Origin: Trebonia sp963822615
GTDB lineage: Bacteria; Actinomycetota; Actinomycetes; Streptosporangiales; Streptosporangiaceae
Length of the DNA stretch: 64,000 bases
Direction: 5' to 3'
NCBI GenBank assembly: GCA_963822615.1
Contig: CAWGIM010000015.1
Span: 62,001 to 126,000, forward strand
Shown in pieces: positions 1 to 8,520 of this stretch. The notes under the pieces are model-generated. The model was not told the DNA's origin. It saw nothing but the letters and a program-made list of their open reading frames with translations, and did no database searches. Made by a program: the position numbers and the translations under genes. Position 1 is the stretch's first letter, and every line of letters begins with the position of its first letter.

Positions 1-1
1 G

Positions 2-403
2 CTGGCGTACGCCCGCCGCGCGGCGGCCGAGCTCGGCGTATGCGTGCTGCTCAAGGGGTCGACCACGGTCGTCGCGCCGCCCGGCGGTGAGGACCCGGTG
101 CTCGTCAACAGCACCGGCACGCCGTGGCTCGCCACCGCCGGGACCGGGGACGTGCTGGCCGGGCTGGCCGGCGCGCTGCTCGCCCAGGGGCTGCTGCCGC
201 CGCAGGCCGCCCTCGCCGCCGCCTACCTGCACGGCCTGGCCGCCCGGAGCGCCGCGGCCGGCAGCGGCGCCGGGAGAACGACCGGGGGCATGCCGGTCGG
301 CCCGGTCGCGCCGGTCAGCGCGGCGGACGTCGCCGCGGCCATCCCGCAGGCGTTTCGGCTGCTGTCAGGCGCGGCCGCCGGCTCCGGGGAACGCCTATCA
401 TGA
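2..403 (+). CDS. nnrD: ADP-dependent NAD(P)H-hydrate dehydratase, C-terminal part (5' end outside window)
   Basis: The frame is open from the first bases and ends in TGA at 401-403, so only the C-terminal part is present. It contains KGSTTVVAPP, then NSTGTPWLATAGTGDVLAG. The GTGD aspartate is the catalytic residue of the ribokinase-like NAD(P)HX dehydratase (YjeF C-terminal/CARKD) family. This enzyme repairs hydrated NAD(P)H in the cytosol and in bacteria is often fused to the NnrE epimerase domain; whether it is fused here cannot be seen. The last ~35 residues are Ala/Gly-rich. It lies 12 bp upstream of alr in the same direction, a common actinobacterial arrangement. Confidence 0.85.
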   Translation: MAYARRAAAELGVCVLLKGSTTVVAPPGGEDPVLVNSTGTPWLATAGTGDVLAGLAGALLAQGLLPPQAALAAAYLHGLAARSAAAGSGAGRTTGGMPVGPVAPVSAADVAAAIPQAFRLLSGAAAGSGERLS

Positions 404-415
404 CGGGCGCCTAGC

Positions 416-1540
416 ATGATGGGCATGGACGGGCATGCGGAGGCAAGCGTCGACCTGGGCGCTATCAGCGCCAACGTCGCGGCGCTGCGCGCGCACGCGG
501 CTCCCGCCGCGATGATGGCGGTGGTGAAGGCTAACGGCTACGGCCACGGCGCCGTGCCCGCGGCCCGCGCGGCGGTGGACGGCGGCGCCGACTGGCTCGG
601 CGTGGTGCACGTGAGCGAGGCGCTCGAGCTGCGCCAGGCCGGCCTCAGCGTGCCGCTGCTGTGCCTGATGGCGATCGGCTCGGCTGACCACGCGGCCGCG
701 ATCGCGGCCGGCGTCGACCTGGCGGCCGGGTCGGCCGGCCTGGTGCAGCGGATCGCCGCGGCCGCCGGCACCGCGGGCCGCCCGGCGCGGGTCCACCTGA
801 AGGCGGACACCGGGCTCAGCCGCGGCGGCGCCACCGCCGCCGACTGGCCGTCGCTGCTCGCCGCCGCCCGCCAGGCCAGCCGGGACGGCCGGGTCGAGGT
901 CATCGGGCTCTGGTCGCACTTCGCGTCGGCCGACATCCCGGGCAGCCCGTCCATCGAGGCCCAGCTCGCCGCGTTCAAGGAGGCGCTGGCGGTCGCGGAG
1001 AACGCGGGCATTACCCCGCAGGTGCGGCACATCGCCAACACCGCCGCCGCGCTCGACCTGCCGCAGGCCCGGTACGACCTGGTGCGGGTCGGCGGCGGAT
1101 GCTACGGCCTGGCGACGCTGCCCGGCGGGCCGCCGTCCTGGCTGCGGCCGGCGATGACCCTGCGGGCCAGGCTGGCGCTGGTGAAGCGGGTGCCCGCGGG
1201 CACCGGGGTGTCCTACGGGCACCGGTACGTCACGCAACGGGAGACGACGCTCGGCCTGGTGCCGCTTGGCTACGCGGACGGCGTACCGCGGGCCGCGGCC
1301 GGCCGGGCGCTGGCGTTCGCCCGCGGCCGCCGGTGGCCGGTCGCCGGCACAGTCTGCATGGACCAGTTCGTCGTCGACTTCGGTGACGAGCCGGTCGAGG
1401 AGGGGGACGAGGTAGTGCTGTTCGGACCAGGGGACAACGGCGAGCCGACCGCGCAGCAGTGGGGCGATGAACTCGGCACGATCTCCTACGACCTAGTCAC
1501 CGGCATCGGCCAGCGGGTAGCGCGGGTGCACCATGGGTAG
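416..1540 (+). CDS. alr: Alanine racemase
   Basis: PLP-dependent interconversion of L- and D-alanine in the cytosol, supplying D-Ala for peptidoglycan. At 374 residues it has normal family length. The PLP-binding lysine lies in VVKANGYGHG (Lys38). The opposite catalytic tyrosine is in GVSYGHRY (about Tyr267), and the C-terminal barrel carries PLGYADGVPR and CMDQFVVD. ATG codons occur at 416, 419 and 425; the first is used here, but 425 would also leave the fold intact. The 3' end overlaps tsaE by 8 bp, so the two are probably co-transcribed and translationally coupled. Confidence 0.95.
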   Translation: MMGMDGHAEASVDLGAISANVAALRAHAAPAAMMAVVKANGYGHGAVPAARAAVDGGADWLGVVHVSEALELRQAGLSVPLLCLMAIGSADHAAAIAAGVDLAAGSAGLVQRIAAAAGTAGRPARVHLKADTGLSRGGATAADWPSLLAAARQASRDGRVEVIGLWSHFASADIPGSPSIEAQLAAFKEALAVAENAGITPQVRHIANTAAALDLPQARYDLVRVGGGCYGLATLPGGPPSWLRPAMTLRARLALVKRVPAGTGVSYGHRYVTQRETTLGLVPLGYADGVPRAAAGRALAFARGRRWPVAGTVCMDQFVVDFGDEPVEEGDEVVLFGPGDNGEPTAQQWGDELGTISYDLVTGIGQRVARVHHG

Positions 1541-2138
1541 CCAGGCGGCGGCGGTCGTCTCGGTCGAGGTGCCCACCAGCGCGCAGATGCGCGCGCTGGG
1601 CCGGTCGCTGGCCGGCCTGCTGCGGGCCGGCGACCTGATCATCCTCAGCGGCGGCCTGGGCGCGGGCAAGACCACGCTGACCCAGGGGATCGGCGACGGC
1701 CTCGGCGTGCGCGGGCCGATCACCTCGCCCACCTTCGTGATCGCGCGGGTCCACCCGCCGGTGCCGGGCACCGCTGGCGGGACCGGCGCCGACAGCGGCG
1801 CCGCGGTTCCCGGGGAGGTCAGCGCCGGCCTGGCCCGCCCGCGCCCGCCGCTGGTGCACGCCGACGCGTACCGGCTGGGCAGCTCGCTCGAGCTGGACGA
1901 CCTTGACCTGGACACCGACACCGCGGCCGCGGTTACGGTGGTGGAGTGGGGCGAGGGGCTGGCCGAGGGGCTGGCGGCCGACCGGCTGGAGATCAGCATT
2001 ACCCCGCAGCCGGCCAGCGGCCTCGATGATCTGGCCGACCCGCTGGCCGACCTGCCGCGTACGGTGCGGATTTCCGCTGTCGGCGCGCGCTGGGAAGGCG
2101 TCCAGTTGCCCCTCGCGATGCCCGCCGATCGTCTATAG
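1533..2138 (+). CDS. tsaE: tRNA threonylcarbamoyladenosine biosynthesis ATPase TsaE
   Basis: P-loop ATPase that works with TsaB and TsaD to attach threonylcarbamoyl to A37 of ANN-decoding tRNAs. The Walker A motif GGLGAGKTT is at residues 40-48, followed by the family signature SPTFVI, then HADAYRL and VVEWGEGL. The protein is 201 residues, longer than the usual 150-160, because an Ala/Gly/Pro-rich insert of about 28 residues lies between ARVHPP and LVHADAYRL. The ATG at 1533 overlaps the end of alr. tsaB and tsaD follow within 3 kb on the same strand, leaving only the L-threonylcarbamoyl-AMP synthase (tsaC/sua5) to be encoded elsewhere. Confidence 0.93.
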   Translation: MGSQAAAVVSVEVPTSAQMRALGRSLAGLLRAGDLIILSGGLGAGKTTLTQGIGDGLGVRGPITSPTFVIARVHPPVPGTAGGTGADSGAAVPGEVSAGLARPRPPLVHADAYRLGSSLELDDLDLDTDTAAAVTVVEWGEGLAEGLAADRLEISITPQPASGLDDLADPLADLPRTVRISAVGARWEGVQLPLAMPADRL

Positions 2139-2218
2139 TTCGGCTTTGTACCGTTCTGATTTGCACTTTCTGCCTGGTCTCTAGGTCAGTACCCCCCAAC
2201 CGACACCGGAGGCATGCC

Positions 2219-3592
2219 TTGACTCAGCATGGGTCATTCCCCGGCCGACCGCGTGGCCGCCGGGCCCGTCACGACAACGACGGGCCCGAGTACCAGGGGC
2301 ATGACACTCCGGCAGACCAGCGGGAGTTCCCCGACCTTCCCCCGGTCCGGCCGCCGCAGGCCCGGGCCAGGGACGCCCGGATCCAGGACCAGCCCGGACA
2401 GCCGGGCTGGCCCGGGCAGCCGGGCCAGCCGCGGCAGCAGGCCCAGCCGGGCGGGTACCCGCAGGGCGGACCCGGCGGCTACCCGCCCGGCCAGCCTGGT
2501 GCTGGTGCCGGGCAGTACGGGTCCGACCAGTACGGGTCCGGCCAGCAGGGCGCCGGCCAGTACGGCGGCGGCGGCTACCCGACCGGCGGCTACGGCGGTG
2601 CCGGGAGCACCGGGCAGGCGCCTTGGGGAGAGCAGCAGCGGCCTGGCCAGCCTGGCGGTCCCGGCCAGCCCGACCTCATGCCGACCGCCCAGTACCAGGG
2701 CCCGGCCGCGCAGGCCCAGCAGGCCCCGGCGCCGGCGGCCCCGCCGTCATCGCCCCGGGGGGCGCAGCCGGAGCGCTCGCCGCGGCAGATCCAGGAAGAG
2801 GACGCGCCGTCCTGGGCCGAGCCGGACTCGGTGGAGGCGTTCTCCGAGCGCTGGCACCGGCGCGGGCTTGACTCCCGCGACGACCGGCGCACCGGGCGCC
2901 GCCAGCGCCGCCGTCTGCTCATCGCCGGCGGCGCGGTGATCGCGCTGGCCATCGCGGCCACGGTCTACCTGCTCGAAGGCGGCCCCGGGGCGGCCAACCT
3001 GGGTTTCGGCAGCTTCGTAACCAACTTCCTGCCGGGCGAGCTGCAGCAGGTGCCCAACCCTTGCACCACGGTGCCGAGCGCGACGCTGGGCAAGTTCCTG
3101 CCGGGCAAGCTCAAGGTGGCCGCGCCGCCGCTGAACTCCGGCGCCAGCACCGCGTGCACCTGGTTGCTTGACAACGCGCCGACTTACCGGGTGCTCCAGG
3201 TCAACCTGCAGGCGTACTCGCCGAGCGGGCTCGCCTCGGGCAACGGCAGCGCCACGTTCGCCGCCGAGGACGCGTACCAGTCGTTCGAGAACGGCTTCTC
3301 CTCGCCCGGGCCGAAGAGCGGCCAGCCCAAGGCGACGGTGACCGACGTCACCGGGATGCCCGGCGGCAGCCAGACCTCGGCCTTCCAGGCCACCCAGGTG
3401 TTCAACCGGGGTGGCGCGACCACCGATGTCGCCAATGTCCTGGTCCGCTACCGCAACGTGATCATCACGGTAGTGGTGGACGGCCTCGACCAGACCGGCA
3501 GCGGCAAGAAGTACGGGCCGGTGTCGATGAGCGACCTCACCGCGGCCGGGAAGACAGTCGCCACCGAAATGGCCGCTCAGATCGCAAAGTAG
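2219..3592 (+). CDS. Pro/Gly/Gln-rich membrane-anchored protein with extracytoplasmic domain
   Basis: 457 residues. The start is TTG at 2219, chosen because GGAGG lies about 7 nt upstream and no in-frame ATG fits. The first ~230 residues are disordered and rich in Pro, Gly, Gln and Tyr, with QYGSGQ- and GGYP-type repeats. A single membrane helix (about residues 233-253, LLIAGGAVIALAIAATVYLL) follows a stretch rich in Arg. The remaining ~200 residues, presumably outside, have two Cys (PCTTVP and TACTWLL) that could pair, and resemble DUF3558-type actinobacterial surface domains. I do not recognise a function. It sits between tsaE and tsaB but has 80 bp and 27 bp gaps, so it need not be functionally related. 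Confidence 0.8.
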   Translation: MTQHGSFPGRPRGRRARHDNDGPEYQGHDTPADQREFPDLPPVRPPQARARDARIQDQPGQPGWPGQPGQPRQQAQPGGYPQGGPGGYPPGQPGAGAGQYGSDQYGSGQQGAGQYGGGGYPTGGYGGAGSTGQAPWGEQQRPGQPGGPGQPDLMPTAQYQGPAAQAQQAPAPAAPPSSPRGAQPERSPRQIQEEDAPSWAEPDSVEAFSERWHRRGLDSRDDRRTGRRQRRRLLIAGGAVIALAIAATVYLLEGGPGAANLGFGSFVTNFLPGELQQVPNPCTTVPSATLGKFLPGKLKVAAPPLNSGASTACTWLLDNAPTYRVLQVNLQAYSPSGLASGNGSATFAAEDAYQSFENGFSSPGPKSGQPKATVTDVTGMPGGSQTSAFQATQVFNRGGATTDVANVLVRYRNVIITVVVDGLDQTGSGKKYGPVSMSDLTAAGKTVATEMAAQIAK

Positions 3593-3619
3593 TCCCGGCT
3601 GCGGCTACCCTCGTACTTC

Positions 3620-4309
3620 GTGCTGCTGCTCGGACTCGACACCGCGACGCCCGCGGTGACGGTGGCGCTGCATGACGGGAGCCAGCCGCTGGCCCAGCTC
3701 GTCACGATCGACGCGCACCGCCACGCGGAACTGCTCGCGCCCGCCATCGCCAAGGTGATCGCCGATGCCGGCGCGACACCGGGCGACCTGACCGGGATCG
3801 TGGCCGGGGTCGGCCCCGGCCCCTACACCGGCCTGCGGGTCGGGCTGGTGACCGCGCGGGTGCTCGGCAGCGCCCTCGGCATCCCGGTCCACGGCCTGTG
3901 CAGCCTCGACGTGATCGCCGCGGACGTAGCCACGGGCGCGGAAGGCACTGGCCACCCGGCTGGCGGGCCTGGCCGTGACTTCCTGGTCGCCACCGACGCG
4001 CGGCGGCGGGAGCTTTACTGGGCGCGCTATGACGGCGCCGGGCAGCGGGTCACGGGCCCGGAGGTGTCCAGCCCGGCCGACCTACCGGTGGCCGGCCTGG
4101 CGGCCGCGGGCGAAGGCCCGATGCTCTACCCCGAGCTGCTACCGGACGGCCTCGGCCCGGCCTTCCCGGCCGCCGCCACGCTGTGCCGCATCGCGGTGGC
4201 CGCGCTGGCGGACGGCGACCCGGGCGGGCTGCTGCTGCCGCCCGAGCCGCTCTACCTGCGGCGCCCCGACGTCCGCGAGCCGCACGCGCCCAAGCGGGTG
4301 ACCCCGTGA
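3620..4309 (+). CDS. tsaB: tRNA threonylcarbamoyladenosine biosynthesis protein TsaB
   Basis: Inactive ASKHA-fold partner of TsaD in t6A37 synthesis. The N-terminus LLLGLDTATPAVTVAL and the motif GVGPGPYTGLRVG (about residues 73-85) are typical. The length of 229 residues is normal, and the protein lacks the metal-binding histidine pair found in TsaD. The start is GTG at 3620; no better in-frame start is visible. The stop overlaps the rimI start (GTGA, 4306-4309), so the order tsaB-rimI-tsaD forms one translationally coupled block as in many actinobacteria. Confidence 0.93.
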   Translation: MLLLGLDTATPAVTVALHDGSQPLAQLVTIDAHRHAELLAPAIAKVIADAGATPGDLTGIVAGVGPGPYTGLRVGLVTARVLGSALGIPVHGLCSLDVIAADVATGAEGTGHPAGGPGRDFLVATDARRRELYWARYDGAGQRVTGPEVSSPADLPVAGLAAAGEGPMLYPELLPDGLGPAFPAAATLCRIAVAALADGDPGGLLLPPEPLYLRRPDVREPHAPKRVTP

Positions 4310-4835
4310 CGACCCGCACGCCGCAGTTGCGGCCGATGGTGGCGGCGGACCTGGTGGACGTGCTCGCCCTCGAGCACGAGCTGTTCCCCGACGACCCGTG
4401 GTCGCCGCAGATGTTCGCCGAGGAGCTTGCCCAGCCGCCGGCAGCCGCCTGTACCTGCTGGCCGAGGCGGCGGCGGGCGACGGCGGGGTGGCCGAGCACG
4501 AGATCGTGAGCGGGCGGGGCGCCGCCACCGGGCTGGTGATGGCGGGCTACGCGGGGATGATGTTCCTGCCCGGCGGGACGCAGGCTGACGTGCTGACGGT
4601 CGCGGTGCGCGAGCCCTACTGGGGCCAGGGGATCGGCTCGGCGCTGCTCGGCGCGCTGCTCGGCGCGGCCGCCGACCGCGGCTGCACCGAGATGTTCCTT
4701 GAGGTGCGCGCGGACAACCCGCGGGCCCAGGGGCTGTACCGGCGGCGCGGATTCGAGGAGATCGGCGTGCGCCGCGGTTACTACCAGCCGTCCGGGGTGG
4801 ACGCCCTGGTGATGCGTAAGGACCTGCTGCGATGA
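4306..4835 (+). pseudogene. rimI: Ribosomal protein alanine N-acetyltransferase RimI, interrupted by a frameshift
   Basis: GNAT-family acetyltransferase that acetylates the N-terminal Ala of ribosomal protein S18 and possibly other targets. The first part, from GTG 4306, reads LRPMVAADLVDVLALEHELFPDDPW and stays sensible to about 4440 (ELAQPP). The remaining homologous sequence is in the next frame: SRLYLLAEAAAGDG, then the acetyl-CoA loop YWGQGIGSALL and NPRAQGLYRRRGFEEIG, ending at TGA 4833-4835. One G missing from the G run near 4440 would rejoin the halves as QPPGSRLYLL. All other family features are intact, so this is either a sequence error or very recent inactivation. An internal GTG at 4398 could give a truncated product. 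Confidence 0.85.
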
Positions 4836-5875
4836 GTACGCTGACCGACGGGCCGCTGGTGCTCGGCATCGAGACGTCCTGCGACGAGACGGGCGTGGGC
4901 ATCGTCCGCGGCCGCGAGCTGCTGGCGGACGAGGTGGCGTCGTCGATGGACCAGCACGCGCGGTTCGGCGGGGTGGTGCCCGAGGTGGCGAGCCGGGCCC
5001 ACCTGGAGGCGATGGTCCCGGTCCTCGAGGGCGCGTTCGCGAAGGCGGGCGTCCGGCCGGCCGACATCGACGCGGTCGCGGTGACCGCCGGGCCGGGGCT
5101 GGCCGGCGCGCTGATGGTGGGCGTCGCCGCGGCCAAGGCCTACGCCTACGCCCTCGGCAAGCCGCTCTACGGCGTGAACCACCTGGCGGCGCATGTCGCC
5201 GTGGACCAGCTCGAGCACGGCCCGCTGCCGGCGCCGTGCGTGGCCCTGCTGGTCTCCGGCGGGCACTCCTCGCTGCTGCTGGTGCCGGACGTGACCGGGG
5301 AGGTGCGCTCGCTCGGGGCGACGATCGACGACGCGGCGGGCGAGGCCTACGACAAGGTGGCCCGGGTGCTCGGCCTGCCGTTCCCCGGCGGCCCGCCGAT
5401 CGACCGGGCGGCCAGGGACGGGGCACCGGACGCGATCAGGTTCCCGCGCGCCAAGATGCACGACGGCACCCTCGACTTCTCCTTCGCGGGGCTCAAGACC
5501 GCGGTCGCCCGGTGGGTGGAGGCCCGCGCTGACTCTGGCCAGCCGGTGCCGGTGGCCGACGTGGCCGCGTCCTTCCAGGAGGCGGTGGCGGACGTGCTGA
5601 CCCGCAAGGCGGTCGCCGCCTGCCGCGAGCACGGCGTCACCGACCTGGTGATCGGCGGTGGCGTGGCCGCCAACTCGCGGCTGCGCGCGCTGGCGGCGGA
5701 GCGCTGCGCCGCGGCCGGCATCGGCGTCCGGGTGCCGCGCCCCGGCCTGTGCACGGACAACGGCGCGATGGTGGCCGCGCTCGGCGCGTCGGTGGTGGCG
5801 GCGGGCCGCCCGCCGTCGACCCTGGGGCTGCCCGCTGACTCGTCGCTCCCGGTTACCGAGGTCCTCGTCCGCTGA
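4832..5875 (+). CDS. tsaD: tRNA N6-adenosine threonylcarbamoyltransferase TsaD
   Basis: Catalytic subunit of t6A synthesis. It transfers the threonylcarbamoyl group from TC-AMP to A37 of tRNA with TsaB and TsaE. The metal-binding pair is in NHLAAHVAVD (His117, His121). The ASKHA nucleotide motifs VSGGHSSLLL and GGGVAANSRLR are present, as is ETSCDETGVGIV near the N-terminus. Length 347 is normal. The ATG overlaps the rimI stop by 4 bp (ATGA). Confidence 0.96.
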   Translation: MSTLTDGPLVLGIETSCDETGVGIVRGRELLADEVASSMDQHARFGGVVPEVASRAHLEAMVPVLEGAFAKAGVRPADIDAVAVTAGPGLAGALMVGVAAAKAYAYALGKPLYGVNHLAAHVAVDQLEHGPLPAPCVALLVSGGHSSLLLVPDVTGEVRSLGATIDDAAGEAYDKVARVLGLPFPGGPPIDRAARDGAPDAIRFPRAKMHDGTLDFSFAGLKTAVARWVEARADSGQPVPVADVAASFQEAVADVLTRKAVAACREHGVTDLVIGGGVAANSRLRALAAERCAAAGIGVRVPRPGLCTDNGAMVAALGASVVAAGRPPSTLGLPADSSLPVTEVLVR

Positions 5876-5881
5876 CCGCGG

Positions 5882-6640
5882 TCAGGCTGACTTGCGCCTG
5901 GTCAGCCGGCGCACCACGAACGCCAGCACGGCACCCGCGGCGGCGACCGGAAGCACCCGCTTCAGCACCGGGATGACGATGAACTTAACCGCGTCAAGCG
6001 ACTCCTCCTGCTTGACGACCGGGGCGGCGGGCACGGCCGCGCCGGAGGAGCCGTTCGCGGCCCCGCCACTCTCGGTCCCGCCACTCTCGGAGGCGCCAAC
6101 TTCAGGGACGCCAGCCTCAGCGGCAGCAGCCGGGCCGGCCTCGGTGGCCTCGGTGGCCGTGGCAGGAGCGGCCGCGGTCGGCTGGTCCGCGGCGATCAGC
6201 GCTTCCAGGTTGGTCGCGAACTGCGCGATGAGCTTGCCGCTGACCTCAGGCAGCAGCGAACGGCCGAACTGGGCCGGGCGCCCGGTCACGTTCAGCGAGG
6301 TGTGGATGGAGACCACGGTCGTCCCCGCCGCTTCCGCGGGCTGCAGGCTGGCCTGCACGGTAGCCGATGCGGTGCCCGCGCCGCGGGTCTCCCGGCCCGA
6401 CGCGTCGATCGAGATCGCGCGGTTCGCCTCGTCCTTGTCAGTGAACTTCGCGGTGCCCTTGTAGGTGAGCGACAGCGGGCCGAGCTTTACCTTCACCTGG
6501 CCCTCGATCTCATCGCCGTTGACCGCGGTCACGGTGGCGCCGGGCATGCACGGGGCGATCCGCTCAACGTCGAGCAGGACGTCCCAGGCCTGCTCAGGCG
6601 GTACCGGGACGGTGAACGAGTTATCAAGCTCGATAGCCAT
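5882..6640 (-). CDS. CoxG-like SRPBCC-family protein with C-terminal membrane anchor
   Basis: Residues 1-150 form a START/SRPBCC domain of the carbon-monoxide-dehydrogenase subunit G type (FTVPVPPEQAWDVLLDVERIAPCMPGA, then LTYKGTAKF and FGRSLLPEVSGKL). CoxG proteins bind the membrane and recruit molybdenum hydroxylases or quinone electron acceptors. Here the domain is followed by ~60 low-complexity Ala/Glu/Ser residues and a terminal helix (VLPVAAAGAVLAFVVRRL) with a basic RRLTRRKSA tail, so it is probably a tail-anchored cytoplasmic protein. No coxSML genes are nearby, so its partner is unknown. It is convergent with tsaD and divergent from the permease. Confidence 0.82.
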   Translation of the reverse strand: MAIELDNSFTVPVPPEQAWDVLLDVERIAPCMPGATVTAVNGDEIEGQVKVKLGPLSLTYKGTAKFTDKDEANRAISIDASGRETRGAGTASATVQASLQPAEAAGTTVVSIHTSLNVTGRPAQFGRSLLPEVSGKLIAQFATNLEALIAADQPTAAAPATATEATEAGPAAAAEAGVPEVGASESGGTESGGAANGSSGAAVPAAPVVKQEESLDAVKFIVIPVLKRVLPVAAAGAVLAFVVRRLTRRKSA

Positions 6641-6881
6641 GCGGACCTGCTTTCTCGCCGGGGCCAGTTGCTGCCGGAAATTCTATGCGCAGGCCGCATA
6701 CCGGGCGGAGCCGCGGCCTTGTTCACCGGCGGCCGCCACGGGCTGCCAAATCGTGACCCGCCCCGGCCGCGTACCTCGGGTTTCGGAGGTTTGGGGCAAC
6801 TCCGGCGACGGAAAGACTCGCTTGAGGTAGGTTGAACCTCCTAAATCGTAGCTTTTGTCGGAAATGGAAGGCAGGTGGGCC
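6641..6881. promoter_or_regulatory. Divergent intergenic region between coxG-like gene and permease
   Basis: Holds the promoters for both divergent genes. The only obvious element is the small palindrome AGGTTGAACCT at 6829-6839, about 43 bp before the permease start. It could be an operator. No convincing -35/-10 pair is claimed. Confidence 0.35.
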
Positions 6882-8450
6882 ATGGCCACTGCCGAGGGCG
6901 TGCCTCCGGGTATCGCGGAGCAGCAAGTCGAGAAGGGCCTCAAGACCGGGGCCCTGGGACTGGTTGCCTCGACCGTCATGGGGGTCGCCTCAACCGCCCC
7001 CGCCTACAGCCTGGCGGCGACGCTCGGCCTTGTCGTGGCGGTGGTCGGGCTCGGCGCGCCGATCATCGCGGTGATCGCGTTCGTCCCGATCTTCCTGACC
7101 TCCATCGGCTACAGCGAGATGAACAAGGCCGACCCGGACTGCGGGACCACGTTCACCTGGGCCACCCGGGCGTTCGGGCCGCGGACCGGCTGGGCTGGCG
7201 GCTGGGCCATCGTCGCCGCCGACGTGCTGGTCATGGCCAGCCTGGCCCAGGTGGCCGGCCAGTACGTGTTCCTGCTGTTCGGGACGGGCAGCATCGGCGG
7301 CAACGCCACCAGCGGCTGGGTGCTGCTGGTCGGGCTGGCCTGGATCGCCTCGATGACCTACATCTGCTACCGGGGCATCGAGGTATCCGCCTGGTTCCAG
7401 CGCGTGCTGCTCGCCGTCGAGCTGGTCATGCTGCTCGTCTTCTCGGTCACCGCGCTGGTCAGGGTCGGCACCGGGCACCACCCGGCCGTCTCCATCACCC
7501 CGGCCTGGTCCTGGTTCAACCCGCTGCAGAGCGGCTTCTCCGGGTTCGTCACCGGCATCATCCTGATGCTGTTCATTTACTGGGGCTGGGACACCGCGGT
7601 CGCGGTCAACGAGGAGACCAAGGACCCGGCCAAGACACCGGGCAGGGCCGCCATCCTGTCCACCGTGATCCTGCTGGTCACCTACTTCATCGTGATCCTG
7701 GCGGCGCAGTCCTTCGCCGGCGTCGGCACCAGCGGGATCGGCCTTGCCAACAGCAACAACACCGGCGACGTGATCTCGATCCTCGGCAGCGCGGTCTTCG
7801 GCGGCTCCGGCTTCGGGGTCTTCCTGGCCCGGCTGCTGGTGCTGATGGTGCTCACCTCGGCGGCGGCGTCCACCCAGACCACCATCCTGCCCACCGCCCG
7901 CACCACGCTGTCGATGGCGACCTACAAGGCGCTGCCGCGGTCGTTCGCCAAGATGCACCCGCGCTTCCTCACGCCCACCGTGTCCACGATCGTGATGGGC
8001 GCGATCTCGGCGGTGCTGTACCTCGCGTTCAACTACATCTCCGGCGGCTACGTCATCGCCGACGCGGTGACCGCGATCGGGCTCTACATCGCCTTCTACT
8101 ACGGTCTGACCGGCTTCGCGTGCGCCTGGTACTACCGCAAGACGCTGCGGGAGAGCCAGCGGAACCTGTGGATGCGCGGCATCCTGCCGTTCCTGGGCGG
8201 GCTGATCATGTACCTGGCGGGCGGCTGGTCGCTGTGGGCCGACTGGGACGTTGCGTCGGCGAACAGCTACACGTCCTGGCTGATGCCGTTCTGGCCGCAC
8301 TGGTACATCGGCGGCACGTTCGTGATCGCCTTTATCTCGGCCCTCGTCGGCCTGCTGGCGGGAATCTGGATCAGGTTCGCCAAGCCAGCCTTCTTCCGCG
8401 GGGAGGTGCTGACCCGGGCCACCCCGACCCTCGTCCCCGACGAGGCGTAA
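6882..8450 (+). CDS. APC-family amino acid permease
   Basis: Polytopic secondary transporter of about 522 residues with roughly 12 hydrophobic helices. The first helix carries the substrate-binding glycine-rich bend typical of the amino acid-polyamine-organocation superfamily (VMGVASTAPAYSLAATLG). The SIGYSEMNKADPDCGTTFTWATRAFG segment is characteristic of actinobacterial APC permeases. The substrate is probably an amino acid or amine but cannot be assigned. ATG 6882 is preferred over upstream TTG 6855 and ATG 6864 because a purine-rich AGGCAGGTGGG lies just before it. A perfect 24-bp inverted repeat follows the stop. Confidence 0.88.
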   Translation: MATAEGVPPGIAEQQVEKGLKTGALGLVASTVMGVASTAPAYSLAATLGLVVAVVGLGAPIIAVIAFVPIFLTSIGYSEMNKADPDCGTTFTWATRAFGPRTGWAGGWAIVAADVLVMASLAQVAGQYVFLLFGTGSIGGNATSGWVLLVGLAWIASMTYICYRGIEVSAWFQRVLLAVELVMLLVFSVTALVRVGTGHHPAVSITPAWSWFNPLQSGFSGFVTGIILMLFIYWGWDTAVAVNEETKDPAKTPGRAAILSTVILLVTYFIVILAAQSFAGVGTSGIGLANSNNTGDVISILGSAVFGGSGFGVFLARLLVLMVLTSAAASTQTTILPTARTTLSMATYKALPRSFAKMHPRFLTPTVSTIVMGAISAVLYLAFNYISGGYVIADAVTAIGLYIAFYYGLTGFACAWYYRKTLRESQRNLWMRGILPFLGGLIMYLAGGWSLWADWDVASANSYTSWLMPFWPHWYIGGTFVIAFISALVGLLAGIWIRFAKPAFFRGEVLTRATPTLVPDEA

Positions 8451-8454
8451 CGCC

Positions 8455-8505
8455 GCAACGGGAAAGCCCCGTGTCCGCCGCGCGGACACGGGGCTTTCCC
8501 GTTGC
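8455..8505. terminator. Strong bidirectional hairpin terminator
   Basis: Perfect inverted repeat: arms of 24 nt at 8455-8478 and 8482-8505 around a 3-nt loop. It sits between the convergent permease and XRE-regulator genes, 4 bp after one stop and 15 bp from the other. There is no long T tract, as is common for actinobacterial terminators. Confidence 0.85.
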
Positions 8506-8520
8506 CAGCTAGCTGGCCGG

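Noticed and set aside
4306..4835. Programmed ribosomal frameshifting in rimI
   Set aside because: No slippery heptamer or downstream pseudoknot is evident, and the family is not known to use frameshifting. A missing base explains it.
6990..8489. A 499-codon open frame antisense to the permease
   Set aside because: Composition artefact of high-GC coding DNA; no domain, no ribosome site, and the plus strand encodes a clear permease. Similar long antisense frames at 20827-22545, 28006-29874 and 43821-45281 were rejected for the same reason.
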